Source of the DNA: Salegentibacter sp.
GTDB lineage: Bacteria > Bacteroidota > Bacteroidia > Flavobacteriales > Flavobacteriaceae
Direction: 5' to 3'
Assembly (NCBI GenBank): GCA_024635815.1
Contig: JAGXIG010000014.1
Span: 1-9,980, forward strand
Length of the DNA stretch: 9,980 nt
In this document: one piece after another, positions 5,256 through 9,980 of the stretch
How the letters are laid out: each line of letters begins with the position of its first letter
Position numbering within the stretch: the stretch's first letter is position 1
Notes under the pieces: generated by a model
Told to the model about the DNA's origin: nothing
The model's input: the letters and a program-made list of their open reading frames with translations, nothing else
The model's database searches: none
Position numbers and translations under genes: made by a program

Positions 5256-7247
5256 ATGGCTACATCTGAAAAAGGCATATTGAATAGATTATACGTGGTT
5301 GCGGCCTGTATGTTCGTTTTCGCCGTTGGGGTAGGCGTGAAGCTGCTTGATATTCAGTTTGTAGAAGGAGATTATTACCGAAACCTGGCTGAAGAGCGTA
5401 CGGTGCGAAGTTTTAAAATTCCAGCCAGTCGCGGGAATTTATACGATGCAAAGGGCAATCTTTTGGCGACTTCAGTCCCAAAATATGATATCAGGTTTGA
5501 TGCGGTTACCGTTTCAGATAAAAATTTTCAGGAAAATATAGTTCCGCTTTCCAATAATCTCACTGAAATGTTCGGAAAGTCGGCTGCTTATTGGTCTCAA
5601 TACATAAGACAGGCAAGAGCAAACGGCCAGCGTTATTTACCTATTGCTAAAAACCTTGGTTATTCTGAATATATGAAAGTAAAAAGCTTTCCAATGTTCA
5701 ATTTAGGAACGTATAGGGGCGGAATGATTGTGGAGCAAAGAACGGTTCGTGAACACCCGCTTGGGAAAATGGGCGAACGAACGGTTGGTTACGAACGCCA
5801 GGACGAAAACGGTTATTTTACCCGTGTTGGCTTGGAAGGAGCATTTAGTTCTTATTTAAGAGGAACCGATGGCCGCCGCTTAAAACAAAAAATTGCTAAA
5901 GGTCAGTGGAAGCCTATAAGTGATAATAATGAGGTAGAGCCAAAAGATGGTTACGATGTGATCTCTACCATAGATGTGAATATTCAGGATATAGCGCATC
6001 ATGCTTTGCTAAAACAATTGGAATATTTTGAAGCCGATCATGGTACCGTGGTGGTAATGGAAACCAAAACCGGCGAGATAAAAGCAATGTCTAATCTTGG
6101 TCGCACCGAGAATGGAGGGTATTTTGAAAAAAGAAATTATGCGGTTTATGAGTCACACGAGCCGGGCTCAACATTTAAGTTAATGGCGATGACCGCCGCG
6201 CTGGTAGATAATGTAATAGATACCAGCTCGGTTATAGATACCGAAAACGGTGTGGTGAGATACTACGGAAGGGCAGTTAGAGATTCCCGTCACGGAGGCT
6301 ATGGGAAAATTTCTGCCGCCAAGGCATTTGAAGTTTCTTCCAATACCGCATTTACAAAAATTATTACCGAAGGTTATAAAGACAATCCGGCCAAATTTGT
6401 AGATCGTTTATACGATATGGGTTTAAACAGTAAAATAGGTTTGGATATAAAAGGAGAGGGATCGCCAAGAATTCCGCATCCCAACGATAAAAATTGGAAC
6501 GGATTAAGTCTTCCGTGGATGGCCTTTGGCTACGGAGTTTCAATAACCCCTTTACAAACCCTAAACTTTTACAATGCGATCGCCAATAATGGTGAAATGG
6601 TGAAGCCAAGGTTTATTAAAGAGGTAAAAGAATGGGATAAAAGTATTTTAAAAGTGGAACGTGAAGTAATGAATCCAAGGATTTGTTCTCCTGAAACCGC
6701 TAAAAAACTTCAAAAAATGATGCAGCAAACTGTAGAGAAAGGTACAGCTGCAAATATTTATACGCCCAATTTTTCAATGGCCGGAAAAACAGGTACCTGT
6801 CAGGTAGAATACTGGATAGAACCCGGAAGATATATTTCTTCTTTCGCGGGATACTTTCCGGCAGAGGATCCTAAATATTCGTGTATCGTGATTATTCATA
6901 AGCCTAAGAAAAGCAAAGGCTACTATGGAAATATCGTTGCAGCACCGGTTTTTAAACAAATCGCGCAAAAGATTTATACCGATACTCCGGTGATGGACAC
7001 GCTGCCTTCGCTTGATATTCAAAATGATAAAGCGTCAGATGATTTTGAAGCTTATTTCGCAAAAATAGATAACGAAAAAATTGTAATGCCAGATGTAACC
7101 GGTATGCCGGCTATGGATGCTGTTTCGCTTTTGGAAAACCTTGGTTTAAAAGTGATTTTCCAGGGAACGGGAAAAGTTAGTGGACAATCAATATCGGCAG
7201 GACAGAAAATAAAAACTAATCAGCAAGTAAATTTAAATATAGGTTGA
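5256..7247 (+). CDS. ftsI: Peptidoglycan transpeptidase FtsI/PBP3, with PASTA domain
   Basis: This is a class B penicillin-binding protein (663 residues) that cross-links septal peptidoglycan in the periplasm. A membrane anchor lies at about 12-33, followed by the pedestal/dimerisation region (about 50-225, with RGNLYDAKGNLLA at 59-71). The transpeptidase domain (about 240-575) carries the three active-site motifs: SxxK Ser305-Thr-Phe-Lys308, SxN Ser361-Ser-Asn363, and KTGT at 511-514. A single C-terminal PASTA domain spans about 608-663 (MPDVTGMPAMDAVSLLENLGL), so it resembles SpoVD-type PBPs more than E. coli FtsI. AAAGGAG at 5246-5252 is one of the few Shine-Dalgarno-like sequences in the window, although it is very close to the ATG. 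ftsL ends on the base before the start, and the final TGA overlaps the murE start by four bases. Confidence 0.96.
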   Translation: MATSEKGILNRLYVVAACMFVFAVGVGVKLLDIQFVEGDYYRNLAEERTVRSFKIPASRGNLYDAKGNLLATSVPKYDIRFDAVTVSDKNFQENIVPLSNNLTEMFGKSAAYWSQYIRQARANGQRYLPIAKNLGYSEYMKVKSFPMFNLGTYRGGMIVEQRTVREHPLGKMGERTVGYERQDENGYFTRVGLEGAFSSYLRGTDGRRLKQKIAKGQWKPISDNNEVEPKDGYDVISTIDVNIQDIAHHALLKQLEYFEADHGTVVVMETKTGEIKAMSNLGRTENGGYFEKRNYAVYESHEPGSTFKLMAMTAALVDNVIDTSSVIDTENGVVRYYGRAVRDSRHGGYGKISAAKAFEVSSNTAFTKIITEGYKDNPAKFVDRLYDMGLNSKIGLDIKGEGSPRIPHPNDKNWNGLSLPWMAFGYGVSITPLQTLNFYNAIANNGEMVKPRFIKEVKEWDKSILKVEREVMNPRICSPETAKKLQKMMQQTVEKGTAANIYTPNFSMAGKTGTCQVEYWIEPGRYISSFAGYFPAEDPKYSCIVIIHKPKKSKGYYGNIVAAPVFKQIAQKIYTDTPVMDTLPSLDIQNDKASDDFEAYFAKIDNEKIVMPDVTGMPAMDAVSLLENLGLKVIFQGTGKVSGQSISAGQKIKTNQQVNLNIG

Positions 7248-8710
7248 GAGTCTTAAAAGACATATTATATAAAGTACAAATCGATGCCGTGGTTGGAAAT
7301 ACTTCGGTAACTATAAACAAGCTTCAGTTTGATTCAAGAAAAGTTGAATTAAATGATGCTTTTGTAGCTATACGTGGAAGTATTTCAGACGGGCATAAAT
7401 TTATTGAGCAAGCCATAAATCAAGGGGCACTCGCAGTAATTTGCGAAGAATTTCCGAAGGAAATAGTAAACGGGATTACCTATATAAAAGTTGGAAATGC
7501 CCAGCAGGCTTTGGCTTTTATGGCAGCCAATTATTACGATAATCCTTCAGCAAAATTAAAACTTGTAGGGGTTACCGGAACCAACGGTAAAACCACGATT
7601 GCTACACTATTATATAATTTATTTACAAAAGCAGGCTTTAAAGTCGGTTTACTCTCTACGGTAAAAGTGATGGTTGCTGAAAATTCTTATGATGCGGTCA
7701 GAACTACTCCGGATTCTATTACCATCAATAACTATTTAAAGCAAATGAACGATGAAGGTGTGGAGTTTTGCTTTATGGAAGTGAGCTCCCACGGGATAGA
7801 CCAGCATAGGACCACAGCGCTGGAATTTGCCGGTGGGATTTTTACAAATCTTAGCCACGATCATTTAGATTATCACAGCAGTTTCGCTGAATATCGCGAT
7901 GTGAAAAAGCGGTTTTTCGATGAATTACCGGCTTCAGCATTTGCGCTGACCAATACTGACGATAAGAACGGGCAGGTTATGCTTCAGAATACTAAAGCAC
8001 AAAAATATACGTATGCCTTAAAGTCTTACGCCGACTATAAAGCGCAAATTCTTGAAAATTCTTTCACGGGATTATTACTGAAAGTAAACGATCAGGAATT
8101 ATGGACTCGCCTTATTGGAAGTTTCAACGCTTACAATGTTTTGGCGATTTATGCCACTGCAGAGCTTTTGGGGCTGGAAAATTTAGAGAGTTTAAAGATT
8201 ATAAGTGAGCTTAATTCGGTTAGCGGAAGGTTTCAATATATCATTTCAGAAAAAGAGAAGATTACCGCAATTGTAGATTATGCGCATACGCCAGATGCTT
8301 TAAAAAATGTCCTGGAAACGATAAACAGCATCCGCACAAAAAACGAGGAACTTATTACCGTTGTAGGCTGCGGTGGTGATCGTGATAAAACTAAAAGACC
8401 AAAAATGGGTCATATCGCGTCAGCTTTAAGTACCAAAGTAATTTTCACCAGCGATAACCCAAGAACTGAAGATCCCGAGAAGATTATTGAAGAGGTAGAA
8501 GCCGGGGTTGAGCCGCAGAATTTTAAGAAAATTATGTCGGTAACCAATAGAAAACAGGCTATTAAAACCGCCTGCCAGATCGCAAAGGAGAATGATATCA
8601 TCCTAATTGCCGGAAAAGGTCACGAGACCTACCAGGAGGTAAATGGAGAACGTAAAGATTTTGATGACCTTAAGATTGTGACCGAATTTTTGAAACAATT
8701 AAATAAGTAA
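7244..8710 (+). CDS. murE: UDP-MurNAc-Ala-Glu:diaminopimelate ligase MurE
   Basis: MurE is the cytoplasmic ATP-dependent ligase that adds the third residue of the peptidoglycan stem peptide. The 488 residues show the three Mur ligase domains: an N-terminal UDP-binding domain (about 1-100), the central ATPase with P-loop GVTGTNGKTT (109-118), and the C-terminal domain. Lys221 in YRDVKKRFF is the expected carbamylated lysine. DNPR at 404-407 is the signature for meso-diaminopimelate rather than lysine, and GKGHE is at 457-461. The start is TTG at 7244, nested in the ftsI stop (TTGA), giving the sequence RVLKDILYK expected of the family N-terminus. The nested start implies that translation is coupled to ftsI. 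No murF follows, as is usual for Flavobacteriaceae. Confidence 0.96.
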   Translation: MRVLKDILYKVQIDAVVGNTSVTINKLQFDSRKVELNDAFVAIRGSISDGHKFIEQAINQGALAVICEEFPKEIVNGITYIKVGNAQQALAFMAANYYDNPSAKLKLVGVTGTNGKTTIATLLYNLFTKAGFKVGLLSTVKVMVAENSYDAVRTTPDSITINNYLKQMNDEGVEFCFMEVSSHGIDQHRTTALEFAGGIFTNLSHDHLDYHSSFAEYRDVKKRFFDELPASAFALTNTDDKNGQVMLQNTKAQKYTYALKSYADYKAQILENSFTGLLLKVNDQELWTRLIGSFNAYNVLAIYATAELLGLENLESLKIISELNSVSGRFQYIISEKEKITAIVDYAHTPDALKNVLETINSIRTKNEELITVVGCGGDRDKTKRPKMGHIASALSTKVIFTSDNPRTEDPEKIIEEVEAGVEPQNFKKIMSVTNRKQAIKTACQIAKENDIILIAGKGHETYQEVNGERKDFDDLKIVTEFLKQLNK

Positions 8711-8716
8711 GCCCAC

Positions 8717-8733
8717 TTTTTCCACTGGAAGAA
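8717..8733 (+). repeat. Short hairpin in the murE-mraY gap
   Basis: The 35-base gap contains TTCC-ACT-GGAA, extendable to a 7-bp stem (8717-8723 with 8727-8733, including one G-T pair) and a 3-base loop. It ends 12 bases before the mraY ATG. It lacks a T-run, so it is not a terminator; it might affect translation or be incidental. Confidence 0.3.
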
Positions 8734-8745
8734 TAACCAGAAACT

Positions 8746-9980
8746 ATGTTATACTATTTATTTCAATATTTAGATGCAGAATACCAGGTGCCCGGGGCGC
8801 GCTTGTTTGAGTACATCTCCTTTAGATCGGCGATGGCTATAATCCTTTCTTTAGCAATTTCTACGATCTACGGAAAAAGAATAATCAATTATTTACAGGC
8901 AAAACAGGTTGGAGAAAGTGTACGTGATTTAGGACTTAGAGGGCAAAGCGAAAAAGCAGGAACTCCAACAATGGGTGGGGTTATTATAATTTTTGCAACG
9001 CTAATTCCGGTTTTACTATTTGCCAAGCTTGAAAATATTTATGTGATCCTACTTATTGTAACCACACTTTGGATGGGAACTATAGGTTTTATAGACGATT
9101 ACATTAAAACATTTAAAAAGGACAAAGAAGGGCTTCAGGGGAAATTTAAAGTTCTGGGCCAGGTTGGTTTGGGTCTCATTGTAGGAGGTACGTTGTTTTT
9201 TCATCCGGGTGTAACTGTGAAGGAAGAAACTAATGAGCCGGCACCAGAGCAACAGGAACTGGTAGATAGTTTTCAAAAAGTAAGGGAAATGGGCCCGGAA
9301 ATTAAAACTACCACTACCACGATTCCATTTGTAAAAAATAATGAGTTTGATTACTCAAGCTTGATTAGTTGGATAGATCCTGCTTTAAAGAATTATGCCT
9401 GGCTAATCTTTATTCCAATTGTGATTTTTATTGTGACCGCGGTTTCCAACGGCGCCAATTTAACCGATGGAATTGATGGTCTTGCAGCGGGTTCTTCAGC
9501 CATAATTGTGCTTACGCTCGGGATGTTTGCCTGGGTTTCGGGTAACATTATTTTTTCAGATTATCTCAACATCATGTACATCCCCGACTCGGGTGAGATG
9601 ACGATTTTTATAAGTGCCTTCGCGGGAGCATTGGTTGGTTTTTTATGGTACAACACCTATCCGGCGCAGGTTTTTATGGGGGATACAGGAAGTTTGACTA
9701 TCGGTGGAATTATAGCCGTACTCGCGATCGCTACCAGAAAAGAATTATTGATCCCAATTTTATGCGGAATCTTTTTAATGGAAAACCTATCGGTGGTTAT
9801 GCAGGTGGGTTGGTTTAAGCTAACCAAGAGAAAATATGGCGAAGGCCGAAGGATTTTCCTGATGTCCCCTTTACATCATCATTATCAGAAGAAAGGATAC
9901 CACGAAAGTAAAATTGTAGTGCGCTTCTGGATTATTGGAATTTTCCTGGCCATTGTAACGATAATCACGCTAAAAGTAAG
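8746..9980 (+). CDS. mraY: Phospho-MurNAc-pentapeptide transferase MraY (3' end cut)
   Basis: MraY transfers phospho-MurNAc-pentapeptide from UDP to undecaprenyl phosphate, making lipid I at the inner membrane. The reading frame is open from ATG 8746 to the window edge, with 411 complete codons visible. About ten membrane segments can be traced (roughly 28-42, 76-93, 98-116, 135-152, 217-235, 245-267, 286-301, 315-331, 333-351, 392-408). Catalytic and binding residues are intact: Asp117-Asp118 in [14 protein letters not shown] (239-247), Asp313 in MGDTGS, and the histidine triad 377-379. Residues about 155-203 form an insertion absent from E. coli MraY but usual in Bacteroidota, with an acidic part and a run of threonines. 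Bacteroidota homologues are about 410 residues long, so only one or a few codons and the stop should be missing. Confidence 0.96.
   Translation, partial: MLYYLFQYLDAEYQVPGARLFEYISFRSAMAIILSLAISTIYGKRIINYLQAKQVGESVRDLGLRGQSEKAGTPTMGGVIIIFATLIPVLLFAKLENIYVILLIVTTLWMGTIGFIDDYIKTFKKDKEGLQGKFKVLGQVGLGLIVGGTLFFHPGVTVKEETNEPAPEQQELVDSFQKVREMGPEIKTTTTTIPFVKNNEFDYSSLISWIDPALKNYAWLIFIPIVIFIVTAVSNGANLTDGIDGLAAGSSAIIVLTLGMFAWVSGNIIFSDYLNIMYIPDSGEMTIFISAFAGALVGFLWYNTYPAQVFMGDTGSLTIGGIIAVLAIATRKELLIPILCGIFLMENLSVVMQVGWFKLTKRKYGEGRRIFLMSPLHHHYQKKGYHESKIVVRFWIIGIFLAIVTIITLKV

Noticed and set aside
9049..9276. Minus-strand reading frame inside mraY
   Set aside because: It lies wholly antisense to a conserved membrane enzyme with intact motifs. 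The same reasoning removes the antisense frames in engB, the hydrolase, ftsI, murE and gldC.
3298..9980. An undescribed system within or beside the dcw cluster
   Set aside because: Every gene here is a standard cluster member in the order expected for Flavobacteriaceae, with intact motifs and no inserted cargo or change in composition that I can see.

Overview
The window looks like chromosomal DNA from a marine-type member of the Flavobacteriaceae (Bacteroidota), somewhere near Gramella/Christiangramia, Salegentibacter or Zunongwangia. The genus is an inference from protein flavour only. Supporting signs are a gldB-gldC gliding pair, a mraZ-rsmH-ftsL-ftsI-murE-mraY run with no murF between murE and mraY, MraY with the long periplasmic insertion seen in Bacteroidota, moderately AT-rich DNA, poor Shine-Dalgarno sites, and promoter elements of the flavobacterial TTG / TAnnTTTG type.

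Layout. Bases 1-128 are non-coding and hold a good promoter for gldB. gldB and gldC (129-1432, +) overlap by one base. A 51-base gap with a small direct repeat leads to a 119-residue protein of unknown function (1484-1843, +, TTG start). It runs tail to tail, four bases apart, into engB (1848-2465, -). engB lies downstream of an alpha/beta hydrolase gene (2530-3297, -) and may be co-transcribed with it. A 280-base divergent intergenic region (3298-3577) separates the hydrolase from the start of the division and cell wall (dcw) cluster. From 3578 to the right edge everything is on the + strand and tightly packed: mraZ, rsmH, ftsL, ftsI, murE, then mraY, which runs off the edge probably within a few codons of its end.

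How the genes work together. MurE adds diaminopimelate to the cytoplasmic peptidoglycan precursor, and MraY moves the finished precursor onto undecaprenyl phosphate. FtsI cross-links the septal wall within the divisome, of which FtsL is a structural part. RsmH methylates 16S rRNA. MraZ is the DNA-binding protein that regulates the cluster, and an array of likely MraZ boxes lies directly upstream of its own gene. EngB helps assemble the 50S ribosomal subunit. GldB and GldC belong to the gliding machinery. The small protein and the hydrolase have no assignable specific role.

The window is mostly ordinary, conserved housekeeping DNA, and I see no undescribed multi-gene system, mobile element, CRISPR array, tRNA or rRNA. 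The points worth a second look are small-scale: the helically phased MraZ box array that seems to include the mraZ start codon, a 12-base palindrome with stops in all six frames at the convergent junction, three non-ATG starts (one nested in the preceding stop), the unassigned CxxC protein, and short repeats in the gaps.
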